In this document: positions 22,805-33,774 of the stretch, piece by piece
Layout of the letters: every line of letters begins with the position of its first letter
Position numbering within the stretch: the stretch's first letter is position 1
Source: Cyanophora paradoxa
Taxonomy: Eukaryota > Glaucocystophyceae > Cyanophorales > Cyanophoraceae
Direction of reading: 5' to 3'
DNA length: 64,000 nucleotides
Assembly: GCA_004431415.1 (NCBI GenBank)
Contig: QPMI01000647.1
Location: 97,888 to 161,887 of the forward strand
Translations under genes and position numbers: made by a program
Notes under the pieces: generated by a model
What the model was told of the DNA's origin: nothing
Seen by the model: the letters and a program-made list of their open reading frames with translations, nothing else
Databases searched by the model: none

Positions 22805-24200
22805 TCAGGCGTCCAGCTCACGATCACGATCAGGCGTCCAGCTCCGGTTTGGGCAGGGCCCGCCGCGCCCACGCGTCCCGCAGGCTGGCCGCCTCGCCCC
22901 GCCGCCCCCTCGACTCGTACCTGATCATGATCATGAGCCCAAAGCAAAACGTTAACAAGCGCGCGCTAAGCCGCAAGTCTCTAGATAGATCTCAGACGCA
23001 AAAGCAAAAGCACCATCTTAGCACCATCTATAGCTAAGCTTCTAATAAGAACTGTACGTATAATACTCAAGCACCATCTGAGGCCCTCGTCGTAGAAGGC
23101 CTCGGCGGCCGGCTCCCAGTCCAGCGCGAAGAGGAGCCGGAGGCCCCTCGGGAGGGGCCCGCCCGTGAGGCTCCTCACCAGCCTGCGCGCGCAGGTCGGC
23201 GTCAGCGTCGGCGGCCGATCGATATCGCGAGCCCGAGCAGCGGAGGAGGAGAAGTAGCCTAGAATGGCATACATATGTATATAGGATGGCGAGATCGAGA
23301 TAGCCTGACTTTAAGATCTAAGAGGGGAGCGTGCGGGTGCCCGGGCCGGGGCGGGCCTGCAGAGGTCGGCGGCGGAGCAGCGGAGGAGGCTCCCTCGATG
23401 GACGGAGCAGGAACGAACAGGTCGGCGTCGACGTCGGCGGCCGGCCGCGAGCGGAGATCTAGAGGGCCGACGAAGTACTAGTATCCTATAGCTAACACCG
23501 CATCTAAGAGGATATCGGCGGGCGGAGCAGGGGCGGGCCTAACATGGCATTCTAACATGGCAGTAATTTTTAAGAATATCCTAACATGGCATCTAATTTA
23601 GAAGAGGGGAGCGGGAGCCCGGGGCGAGCTAACGAGCCTGCAGAGGTCGGCGGCGGAGCAGCGGAGGAGGAGAAGTAGCCTAAAATGGCATATGTATATA
23701 GGATGGCGAGCTCGAGATCTAGATAGCCTGACTTTAAGATCTAAGAGGATATCGATGGGCGGGGCGGGGGGCGGGCCTGCAGAGGTCGGCGGCGGAGCAG
23801 CGGAGGAGGCTCCGGGCGTCCAGCTGGAGGCCCCGGAGCACCTCCACGTCCCTGCGGGCGGAAGAATTAGACATGAACAGAACTAAGAATCTGATGGAGC
23901 TGCTGAGCGGAGCGGAGCAGAAAAGAGGCGGACTCGTCGCTTATAAATTAGAAGCTTATATACAGTTCTTATAAGAAGCTTAGATGGCGCTAGACTATTA
24001 TGTAGGCTTCAGTACTAGTTCTTGTTAGGAGCAGATCTAGAAAAGGGGCGGACGCGTCGGGCAGCTGCCGCCTGGCGAGGAGCGTTGCTTCGAGGTAGGC
24101 CCAGACCCCTTCGTGCCCAAGGGACAAGACGTCGGCGCCGGCCGCTCTGGACGTAGATGGAGACCCGCGAAACACTTAGTTAGCACATGGACGAAGGCTG
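22805..24200 (-). CDS. Exons of an unrecognised protein or a 3' extension of the first DOT1 gene
   Basis: Several minus-strand segments look like real exons with AG/GT borders. Near 24130-24050 is a segment with LSLGHEGVWAYLEATLLARR. Near 23850-23790 is RDVEVLRGLQLDARSLLR, preceded by CGCCCGCAG. Near 23195-23080 is LVRSLTGGPLPRGLRLLFAL then DWEPAAEAFYDEGL. Near 22920-22805 is YESRGRRGEAASLRDAWARR ending PKPELDA and TGA at 22805. I recognise no domain. They may be a separate gene or the 3' end of the DOT1-type gene just upstream on the same strand. The introns are full of local duplications. Confidence 0.4.
23180..23830. repeat. Cluster of short duplicated blocks in introns
   Basis: GTCGGCGGCGGAGCAGCGGA-type blocks recur near 23365, 23648 and 23788, with a diverged relative near 23205. 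A block with GTATATAGGATGGCGAG and GATAGCCTGACTTTAAGATC occurs near 23277-23325 and 23693-23745. CTAACATGGCAT recurs near 23538, 23551 and 23580. The pattern indicates repeated local segmental duplication around the CGCTGCTCC exon edge. Confidence 0.7.
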
Positions 24201-24501
24201 AAACAGTATCAGCTGCAGAAGAGAAAGAGCGCACGGGTGGGCACGGGCATGCATATGGCCATGGGCGGCCTCGACTGGCGCTGGCGTTGCCGGCGGACCG
24301 AAATGCGGAGGCGGCTGCGGCCTCTGCACGTGGCCAGGAGACGCGAGCGGCCCGGCCGAAGCGCACGGGGCTGCAGCTGCGGGCAGCTGCAGGCCGTCCG
24401 CGGCCGTTGAGGCCACGTCGCCTCGGGCCCCGCGATCAACGCCGGCGCCGGCCGCGGCGGCGCCCTCCGCCTCGAATTCGAATTCGTCCTGACGTGACGT
24501 T

Positions 24502-27318
24502 TCAGAAAATCCAGAAATGCTGGTGCGAGCGGCGGATCCGGAGGCTCGCCCGGAGCCAGCGCACCTCGAGCTCGTTGATGATCTCGACGGTGATGTCGTC
24601 GTCGTCTTCGTCGTCGCTCTCTGCTGCCGCGGTCGCGTCCCGCGAGCTCGAGCTCGAGGCCGCTGCGGGCTGCGGCTGCGCGTGCTGCGCCTCCAAATCT
24701 GCTGCGCTCAAGCACGCCGCTTGCCCGACTTGTTCGGCCTGTTCGGCTCGCTCGGCCGGGACGCAGATGCCGCCGCCGCCCACCTCTAGATCTTGCAAGA
24801 TGCCGTCCTCCGACGGCTCTGACGGCTCTGAGTGTGAGATGCGCGCACAGGCGCCGCGAGGCCCGAACGGACTGCTCACCGGCACCGGTACCCCGCTTTG
24901 ATCCCCCCGCGGCCCGCCCATCCAGCTCGCCGCCCGTTTCGGTCCACGGCCGGCTCGAGCTCCAGCGGCGGTCGCGATCGACGACGTACACGAAGCCCTC
25001 CTAAAGAGACGTGTCAGATTTGATACTAGAAATCAGATTAGAAATCTGATTAGCTACTGATAAGATTAGATTAGGATGAACGTTAACAGAGATCGCGATC
25101 GTGAGCGCGGATCCGGAGCACGTGCGGAGCGCTCATGCTAGAGCGCCGCGCTCACCATTCGCTTGGCGGTCCAGCTGACGACGCCCTCCTGCGTGCAGAA
25201 GTGGCGGAAGGGCCACCGGAAGATGTGGAGCGGCGAGCCGGCCTGCGCGCGCGCGCGCGAGCAGAGGTCAACGGGGGCGTGGCGATGCGCAAGCGAGCTG
25301 GCCGTGCGAGGCCAGGGGCCCGGGCTGCACGCACGAAGAAGCCCGAATGGGGCTTGTACTTCTTGTCCAGGTGCCGGAGCGTAAGGAGCTGCGATCGGCC
25401 CAATCGAAGTCAGAGGCCGACAACGTTAACACTCACATGAGGTGCTGGGCGGAGACCATAGTCTTGTCGGCAAGCGTCGCCTTGAACCGGTCGAGGATCT
25501 TTTGGGACAACTCCTCGGGAAACGCGAGGTTGGCCATGAAGATTTTTGAGTACCTGACGTCGCCGCTAGTTAAAGAATGGAAGATAATCTAGAATTAGAT
25601 TATAATTAGAAGGTTTTGGGGCCTCTGGGAGTGTTTGCAGTAACTGGCGATCGCGACGCCGCGCTTTCCGGGGCGCAGGCCCGCAAGGGCGGCGGGCCGG
25701 GGCGGAGAGCACAGGCTTCGGGGCCGGACGCGCGCACCCCTCGAAGCCGCTGTGGTCCGAGGCGTCCCCGCAGTGGAACTCGCACTCGCCCGCCTCGATC
25801 CCGTTCTCCGCCATCAGCTGCGCGCCCGGGGGGAGTCAGGCCTCATTTTTGAGATCTAAGAGGCATACAAAAACTTATATTTAGATGGGGTGGGGGGGGG
25901 GGGGGGCGAGGAGGGGGTGGGGTGGGGTGGGTGGGTGGGGGGGGGGGGGGGGCAGGGCAGGGCAGCCTCTTCTTTCTAGAAGCTAAGGGAGTGGCGGGGG
26001 GGGGGGGGGGGGGTGGGGGGGGGATGGGGGGGTCCGGGGGGGCTGGGGCGCACCCTGTTGAAGTGCGGGAGTACACTCATGGATGCTTGGTGGAGGTCGG
26101 CTCGGACCTCGATGCCGACCGCGCGGCAGCCCACCAGCGCCGCCACCTGCGCGCGTACGCAGTGTCAGGGAAGAAGCAGAGTCGCGGCTCCATCCGTCGA
26201 GTCACCTGGAAGACGACGTTGCCCCAGCCGCAGCCGATGTCGAGGAAGACGTCGTCCTTCGTCAGCTTGAGCTCCTTGATGATCTGCCGGCGGCGCGGTT
26301 GGCGGACAGCGGGCGGGGGACGCGGGCGGCAGAGTACTAGTCCGCTGCGGGCTCGCACGTCGACGCACGATGCGGACGAAGGGCGAGAGGACCTCGCCGT
26401 AGACCTCCCTCGAGAACGGCGTGTACTGCTTGACGATGCTCCCGTCCCAGTTCGCCAGGCGGTCCTGCGCCAGGGAAGACAGGCGGGGGGAAGGGGGTGG
26501 GGAAGCGGGGGGGGAGCGGATCAGGGACCGCGGGCCGAGCGGCGCGAACGCGGACGAGGGGGGCGCACGGCCTCGCTCATCAGCGCCTCGAGCTGAGTCG
26601 GCCGGGCGTAGGGCGCGCTGGGAGGGGCTCAGCGCGCGGGGGCGAGGGTGGGGGCGATCGCGAGCAGCCAAGGCGCGCGGGCGGCGCACCGGCCCCAGGC
26701 GCAGCCGTGGGGGAGCTTGGCTGATCGGATGTGGACCTTGGGCGGCTCTGGGGAAGGGGCCCGGCCCGGGGCCGAGCCCCAGCCGAGGGCGCGCTTCTTG
26801 GGGGCCGAGGAGTCGGGTCCGGATCCGGCGGAGGAGCCGGCGGGCGGGTCCGCGCCCTCCTCCTCCTCCCCGTCCTCCGTCTCGCTGCCCGACTCGTCCG
26901 CGTCGCGATCGTCGAGCTCCTCATCCGCGTATCCCTTCCACGACCTCCGCTTCTGCCGCTCGCTCGGCCCCCCCTCCGCTTCGCTCTCGCTGGCCGTGGA
27001 CTGCTCCTCGGCCTGCTCCTCGGCCCTACGCCGCCTCCGGTGCGGCGCTGCGGCCATCGGGGACGTCGCTACGCCCGAGCGCTCGAGCGTTGGGGCCAAG
27101 GTCCGGCGATGAGCCTTCCGAACGCGGAAGTCCGGGCTGCAGCTGACGGAGCGCGACGAACGGCGCGGGCCGCCCGACGGCGAGCGCGGAGCGTCCGGCT
27201 TCGGCTGCAAGCGCAAGGACGATCGGCCGCGGCTGCTATGAGGCGACTGTGGCTGCGCCCCCCGCGCCAGCTGTCTCGGCCGCAGCGTTGGCGTGTGAGC
27301 TCGACCGGTCTTCTCCAT
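24502..27318 (-). CDS. DOT1: DOT1-type histone H3K79 methyltransferase, copy A
   Basis: ATG at 27318 (MEKTGRAHTPT). The N-terminal exon is basic then acidic, with ETEDGEEEEGADPPAGSS and the NLS-like PKKRALG, and ends CAWG near 26694. It splices in phase to APYARPTQLEALMSEA near 26610, which is matched exactly by copy B. The catalytic exons are GSIVKQYTPFSREVYGEVLS (near 26440), ELKLTKDDVFLDIGCGWGNV (near 26260, SAM motif I DIGCGWG), VAALVGCRAVGIEVRADLH (near 26130), AENGIEAGECEFHCGDA (near 25800), SKIFMANLAFPEELSQKI (near 25540), LLTLRHLDKKYKPHSGFFV (near 25380), HIFRWPFRHF..VSWTAKRM (near 25190) and EGFVYVVDRDRRW (near 24990). A phase-1 intron then joins to an acidic Ser/Asp-rich tail (SDDEDDDDITVEIINEL), giving a stop at 24502. 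The order and motifs (YGE, DxGxG, the N/A-N-x-x-F loop) match DOT1, a non-SET nuclear methyltransferase. Confidence 0.86.
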
Positions 27319-28260
27319 GGTCAGCGGCGAGGGCGGTACGTCGGGCTTCGGCTGTGATGATGATCAGCTGATAAAGAGCGCATGCGAGCGGGCGACGTAC
27401 CGCGCGCAGCGGCAGCTGCGCTGCAGCTGGACACGTACATGTACACGTACATGAGGTGACCGCAGTCGCGGCTGCCCCGCGACTCGTCCTGGCATGGCGG
27501 AGAACGCGCCGATCGGCAGCGATCGCGGTCTAGATCTTGTTTAGCTCTGCGTCGGGGCGCTGTCAATTGCAAGTGCGATCGATGGCCATGCGAGCGCAGC
27601 GGCGCGTCCCCGAGGCGTGCATACGCACCTTGTCCTTCGACAAGCCCGCCCCTCGGTCGTGCAGAAGCTAGGCGCCCGGCACGGATCGCGGGCATGCGAG
27701 GTCGTGCGCCCGACCGCAAGCTTGGTTGACTGCTTCAAGACTAGAGTCTGTCAAGCGTGCTGCGGGGTTGCAGATCTCTCCGGATCCCCGGCGCGCGGCC
27801 GGCGCCGCGGAGTTCAAGCCCACCAGAGGGGTATAGGCGCATGACCACTTCGTTCGCCGGCCGACGTCGACCCAGTTGCAATTGCACCGCGGCGCACTGC
27901 GGCAGCGCGCGCGCGCCTCAGGGCCCATGATGCTGTGGCCCTGCTGCTCCCCGTCCCACCTCGCGGCCGCGCGCCTCGGGCGCTGCAGCACTAGCTCTAG
28001 CACAGCGCTAGCGTGCATCTAGGCTTAGCTAATTGGGCCCGAGGTAGCGAGCCTCGGAGGAGGAGGAGGAGGGGGAAGAAGAAGAGGGGGGTGGAGGTGC
28101 TAAAAAAAAGGCAGAGCGGGGCCGGAGATGATCATGAGGGCCCCGGGAGGCCGGGAGGGGACGAGGGCCGGGGGCGGAAGGGCCCGGGGGCGAGGGCTGG
28201 GGGCGGGGAGCGGGGGGTGGGAGCGGAGAAGGAGGGAGGGGGACAGACGCCGCCGGCGCG
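27319..28260. other. Intergenic region between the two DOT1 copies
   Basis: Lies between the start of copy A and the stop of copy B. The segment immediately upstream of copy A (about 27340-27500) is similar to the segment upstream of copy B (about 33800-33930), including CGGCTGCCCCGCG and the GCATGGCG that follows, so the duplication included promoter DNA. The part at 28040-28250 is strongly purine-rich on the plus strand. No supported gene. Confidence 0.6.
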
Positions 28261-31200
28261 CTAGCCGCCCGCCTGCGCCGCCGCCTGCGCCGGCCCCGCC
28301 GCGCCGGCCGCCGTCCACGGCCAGTTGCGCTGCACGACGTACACGAAGCCGTCCTGAACGAGACGCGTGGTCAGAATTGAGATTTGAAATCCCAGCTATC
28401 GATAAGATTGAATTTGAAATCAGAAAGCTTGAGATTAGATTCTGTAGTTAGCAAACGGGAGGGCTAGCTCAAGCCTACCATGTCCGTTGCGGTCCAGCTG
28501 ACGACTCTCCCGCGGGCGCGCGTCCGGACCTGGCGGCAGGGCCAGCGGAAGATCTGCAGCGGCGAGTCCGCCTGCGCGCGGGCGGGCGAGAGTGAGGGAG
28601 CACGGGGGACGAGTGAGGAGGAGGAGAGGGAGGGGGGGGAGGGAAGGGGAGGGGGGTACGGGCGCACGTAGAACCCCGACGTCGGCCTGTACTTCTTGTC
28701 GAGGTGCCGGAGGGTGAAGAGCTGCGAGGGGGGCGAGAGTCAAAATCCGGTACCGGTGTCAGGGCTGAATCTCGGAAGGGAGAAGAGGAGAAAAGACGGC
28801 CCGGCCCGGCTGGCCGCCCGCGGCCGACGCCACGGCTCCTAGTTCCACGCTTATGGTCGAGGCCGGGCCCGGCCCCGGGGCCAGGTCGGGAGCACGCGAG
28901 GTTCCCAAGAGGGCTTCTAAGGTCCAACTATGTGAAGGCCGGGGCCGGGGCCGGGAACGGGGGGGGGGAGCAGGGGGGTACCATGGAGCCGTCGGCGAGG
29001 GTCGCCTCGAAGCTGCGCTGGAGCTTCTGGGAGGTCTCCTCCGGGAAGAGCAGGTTGTTCATCAGGATCTTCGTGTACCTGGGGGGTACGTCGATTTCGT
29101 TCATCAGGGAAGTGGTGGGAGGGGGGGGGGGGGTACGGGGGCGCGCCTCTCGAAGGACCAGTCCTCAGCGTCCCCGCAGTGGAACTCGCACTCGCCCGCC
29201 TCGATCCCGTTCTCCGCCATCAGCTGCGCGCCCGGGGGCGGTCGGCTGCAGCGACAGCGCAGCGGGCCGGGGTTGGAGCTGGGGGTGTGGGGGGGGGGGG
29301 GGGGGGGGGCGGGGAGCGCAAAGACCTACATTAAGATGGGGCGAGGCGGGGCGGGGCGGGCGGGACGGCATCCTCTTCTTCTAATGGCTTAACTACGACC
29401 CCGCAGCGGTGCCGGGCGAGCGAGCGCACCCTGTTGAAGTGGGGCAGGAACTTTTTGGAGACGTCGTGGAGGTCCCGGCGGAGCTCGACGCCGACCGCGC
29501 GGCAGCCCACCAGCGCCGCCACCTGCACGCCACTGTATCAGGGAAGAAGCAGAGGCGCGGCTTCATCGAGTCACCTGAAAGACGACGTTGCCCCAGCCGC
29601 AGCCGATGTCGAGGAAGACGTCGTCCTTCGTCAGCTTGAGCTCCTTGATGATCTGCCGGCGGCATCGTCATCGCACAGCAGCGCGCGGCGAGCGGCGGCC
29701 CCGGCGCCCGCGGCGGGCTCGGACGCACGATGCGGACGAAGGGGGAGAGGACCTCTCCGAACGTGTCCTTGGAGAAGGCCGTGTAGCGCTTGGCGATGCT
29801 CCCGTCCCACAGGCGGTCCTGCGGAGGAGAAGAACTCAGGTGAGGCTCAGGTGTGCTCAGGTGAGCCGCAGGGCGCACGGCCTCGCTGATCAGGGCCTTC
29901 AGCTGAGTCGGCCGCGCGTAGGGCGCGCTGGGAGGGGCTCAGCGGGGGCGTGGGTGGGGGCAAGGGTGGGGCGAGCAGCTGCAGTTGAGGCGCGCGGCGC
30001 ACCGGCCCCAGGCGCAGCCGTGGGAGAGCTTGGCGGATCGAATGTGGACCTTGGGTGGCTCCGGGGAAGGGGCCCGGCCCGAGCCCGAGCCGAGGGCGCG
30101 CTTCTTGGGTGCAGACGAGTCGGATCCGGCGGAGGAGCCGGCGGGCGGGTCCGCGCCCTCCTCCTCCCCGTCCTCCGTCTCAGCGCCGGACTCATCTGAG
30201 TCGAGCTCCCCGGGCCCCTCGACCTCCGGGTTCGACTCCGGCGCTTTCCTCTTCCGCCGGCGCCTCCCGACGCTGGACGACGAGGCCCGCCTTGGCTTCT
30301 TCTGCTTCGGCCGCTCCTCTTCGTCCGCCTGCTTCGCCTCCTGTTCACCCTCGCTGCAGCTGGCCCGCTCCTCTTCCAGCCGCTTCCGCCCGCGGCCTCC
30401 GGACACCTTGACGCCCGTCTGCGCCGCTTGCCGCGTCCGCCCACGGCCGGCAGCGCTATTGGCAATCTTGACGCCCGTCTGCGCCGCCGGCCGCTTCCGC
30501 CCACGGCCGGCAGCGCTATTGGCAATCTTGATGCCCGTCTGCGCCGCCGGCCGCTTCCGCCCACGGCCGGCAGCGCTATTGGCAATCTTGACGCCCGTCT
30601 GCGCCGCCGGCCGCTTCCGCCCGCGCCTCGCCGCGATCTTGACGCCCGCCGACGCCGCTTGCCGCGTCCGCCCGCGCCCCGCCGCGATCTTGACGCCCGC
30701 CGACGCCGCTTGCCGCGTCCGCCCGCGCCCCCCCGCGATCTTGACGCCCGCCGACGCCGCTTGCCGCGTCCGCCCGCGCCCCGCCGCGATCTTGACGCCC
30801 GCCGACGCCGCTTGCCGCGTCCGCCCGCGCCCCCCCGCGATCTTGACGCCCGCCGATGCCGCTTGCCGCGTCCGCCCGCGCCCCCCCGCGATCTTGACGC
30901 CCGCCGACGCCGCTTGCCGCGTCCGCCCACGCCCCGCCGCGATCTTGACGCCCACCGACGCCGCTTGCCGCGTCCGCCCGCGCCCCGCCGCGATCTTGAC
31001 GCCCGCCGACGCCGCTTGCCGCGTCCGCCCGCGCCCCGCCGCGATCTTGACGCCCGCCGATGCCGCTTGCCGCGTCCGCCCGCGCCCCCCCGCGATCTTG
31101 ACGCCCGCCGACGCCGCTTGCCGCGTCCGCCCACGCCTTGCCGCGATCTTGACGCCCACCGACGCCGCTTGCCGCGTCCGCCCACGCCTTGCCGCAATCT

Positions 31201-33774
31201 TGACGCCCGCCGACGCCGCAAGCCGCGTCCGCCGCTTGACGCCCACCTGCGCCGCCAGCCGCTTTTGCCGCCGCCCTGTGGCAATCTTGACGCCCGCCGG
31301 CGGCGCAGGCCGCGTCCGGCCCCGCCCCGTAGCAATCTTGACGCCCGCCGGCGCTCCAAGCCGCTTTCGCCTGCGGGGCCCCGGGGTTTCGACGTCCTCC
31401 TGTGCCGCCAGCCGCGTCCACCTGCGCCCCGCGGCGACCTTGACGACCGCCTGCGCCGCCGGCCGCTTCTGTCCGCGGCCTCCAGCTATCTTGACGCCTG
31501 CCGACGCCGCCAGCCGCGTCCGCCGCTTCACGCCCGCCGGCGCCGCCAGCCGCTTTTGCCCCCGCCCCGTGGCAATCTTGACGCCCGCCGCCGTCGCCGG
31601 CCGCGTCCGGCCCCGCCCCGCGGCAATCTTGACGCCGGTCTGCGCCGCCGGCCGCTTCCGCCCGCGGCCGGTTGCGGAAATCGTGACGCCTGCCGGTTCC
31701 CCCAGCGGGCTCCACCCGCGGCCCGCTGTGATCCCGATGCTCGCCGACGCCTCCGGCGGGGCTATGATCTCGATGCCCGCTGGCTCCTCCGGCGGGCTCT
31801 GCTCGCCGTTCTCCGAGGTTTCAGCGGCCGCCTCCTCCTCCGGCCGCCGCCGGCTCCGCCCGCCGTCCGTGGCGAGGGCCGCGGGGTGCTCGTACCCGTA
31901 CCACGTTGGCGGGATGAGTCTCGCAAGCTCTCTGCTGGCCCCGCTCTTGCGCTGGTACTTCGCCTTCGATGCCGCCGCGCTAGAGGATTCCGCTGCGATC
32001 TCGATGCCCGCCTGTTCTTCCGGCCGCTTCCGCCTGCGGCCGGCAGGGATCTTGACGCCCCCCCGTGTCGTCGGCCGCTTCCGCCCGCGCCCCGCGGCGA
32101 TCTTGATGCTCGCCGACGCCACTTTCCGCGTCCGCCCGCGCCGCTTGGCGATCTTGCCGACCGACGTCGCCGCCAGCCGCTTACGCCGGCGGCTGGCAGC
32201 GATCTCGATGTCTGCCGGCCACTCCGGCGGGGCTGGGATCTCGATGCCCGCCGGCTCCTCCGGCGGGCTCTGCCCGCCGCTCTCCGAGATCGCAGCGGCC
32301 GCCTCCTCCTCCGGCCGCCGCCGGCTCCGCCCGCCGTCCGTGGCGAGGGCCGCGGGGTGCTCGTACCCGTACCACGTCGGCGGGATGAGTCTCGCAAGCT
32401 CTCTGCTGGCCCCGCTCTTGCGCTGGTACTTCCCCTTCGATGCCGCCGCGCTAGAGGATTCCGCTGCGATCTCGATGCCCGCCTGTTCTTCCGGCCGCTT
32501 CCGCCTGCGGCCGGCGGCGATCTTGACGCCCGCAGTCGCCGCCAGCCGCTTGCGCCCGCGCCCCTTGGCGATCTTGCCGGCCGACGTCGCCGCCAGCCGC
32601 TTACGCCGGCGGCCGGCAGCGATTTCGATGTCTGCCGGCTCTTCCGGCGGGGCTGGGATCTCGATGCCCGCCGGCTCCTCCGGCGGGCTCTGCCCGCCGT
32701 TCTCCGAGCTTTCAGCGGCCGCCTCCCCCTCCCGCCGCCGCCGGCTCCGCCCGCCGTCCGTGGCGAGGGCCGCGGGGTGCTCGTACCCGTACCACGTCGG
32801 CGGGATGAGTCTCGCAAGCTCTCTGCTGGCCCCGCTCTTGCGCTGGTACTTCGCCTTCGATGCCGCCGCGCTAGAGGATTCCGCTGCGATCTCGATGCCC
32901 GCCTGTTCTTCCGGCCGCTTCCGCCTGCGGCCGGCGGCGATCTTGACGCCCGCAGTCGCCGCCAGCCGCTTCCGCCCGCGCCCCGCGGCGATCTTGACAA
33001 CCGCTGACGCCACTTGCCGCGTCCGCCCGCGCCCCGCGGTGACTTTTAAGCCGCCCGAAGCTGCCGGCCGCTTCCGCCCGCGCCCCTTGGCGATCGTGAC
33101 GACCTCCTTCGCCGCCAGCTGCTTACGCCGGCGGCTGGCAGCGATCTCGATGCCCACTGGCTCCTCCGGCGGGCTCTGCTCGCTGTTCTCCGAGCTTTCA
33201 GCGGCCGCCTCCTCCTCCGACCGCCGCCGGCTCCGCCGGCGGTCCGTGGCGAGGGCCGCGGGGTGCTCGTACCCGTACCACGACGGGGGGAAAAGCAGTG
33301 CCAGCTCCCCGCCGGCCCTGCTCTTCCGCTTCTTCTTCGCCGTTGTTGATGCTGCCGCGTCTGAGGATTCCGCCGCGGTCGCTGGGGGCTGAGGCTGTGG
33401 CGCCGCGGCCGCCGTGAAGGACGAGCCGGCGGCGGCCGCGGCGGCCGCGGCGGATGCAGCAGCGCGCGTGGAAGGCCCCGCGACGGGCTGCGCCGTGCTC
33501 GAGCTCGAGCTGGAGGCGTGCGGCTCCGCTTTTCCCGCGGCTGAAGGCCGCCGGGCGCTCGTGGGGGCCGCTGCGCGCGCTCGGCGGTCAGAATTTGATC
33601 CGCGAGTGCGAGCCGGCCGGGCAGCGAACCATTGTCGCCCGCGCAAGAGGGAGAAGAAGGCGGCGCAGCCGTATTCAGCATCTCCTCGTGCGCTTGCCGC
33701 GGCTGCGGCTCGTCCCCCAGCGGCAGCTGCCGCTGTCTCGGCCGCAGCGTTGGCGTTCGAGCAGTCTTCTCCAT
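28261..33774 (-). CDS. DOT1: DOT1-type histone methyltransferase, copy B, with huge AT-hook-like repeat region
   Basis: ATG at 33774 (MEKTARTPTLRPRQ) matches the start of copy A. Exon 1 (33774-33630) splices in phase to exon 2 (33570-30003), a single open exon of about 1,190 codons. Exon 2 holds four copies of a block with WYGYEHPAALATD, then about 20 repeats of a 17-residue Lys/Arg-rich unit (KIAAGRGRTRQAASAGV type), then the acidic segment and PKKRALG shared with copy A. Catalytic exons follow: 29927-29879 (APYARPTQLKALISEA), near 29800 (AFSKDTFGEVLSPFVRIV), near 29620 (TKDDVFLDIGCGWGNV), near 29480 (VGVELRRDLHDVSKKFLPHF), near 29190 (AENGIEAGECEFHCGDAED), near 29040 (TKILMNNLLFPEETSQKL), near 28700 (FTLRHLDKKYRPTSGFYV), near 28520 (IFRWPCR..VVSWTATDM) and near 28330 (DGFVYVVQRNWPWTAAG). 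TAG at 28261. The RGRKRP/RGRTRQ units resemble AT-hooks and probably bind DNA (inference). Confidence 0.87.
30400..31230 (-). repeat. 51-bp coding minisatellite (17-aa AT-hook-like units)
   Basis: Tandem units of 51 bp encode variants of VKIA-A/G-GRGRTRQAASAG on the minus strand. Near-identical units run from about 30640 to 31200. Four units nearer 30420-30620 carry the variant RGRKRPAAQTG plus NSA. The period is a multiple of three, so copy-number change keeps the frame. Several units differ by single bases, for example G-R-G versus A-R-R-G. Confidence 0.92.
31740..33330 (-). repeat. Four-copy 420-480 bp coding macro-repeat
   Basis: Four blocks, with the shared WYGYEHPAALATD core near 31890, 32360, 32780 and 33260, each encode a Lys/Arg stretch, RELARLIPPTWYGYEHP, a Glu/Ala-rich linker (RRRPEEEAAAE) and SPPEEPAGIEI. 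The three leftmost are the most alike; the one near 33260 is the most diverged (ELALLFPPSWYGYEHP). The core is not a domain I recognise. Confidence 0.9.

Noticed and set aside
30400-31230. Regular repeats resembling a CRISPR array
   Set aside because: The 51-bp units are contiguous coding repeats with no unique spacers, in a eukaryotic gene.
29985-33392. Plus-strand open frame of over 1,100 codons antisense to DOT1 copy B
   Set aside because: It is a mirror of the 51-bp and 450-bp repeats in GC-rich DNA. Only the minus-strand frame carries the acidic and NLS-like segment shared with DOT1 copy A and splices in phase to catalytic exons.
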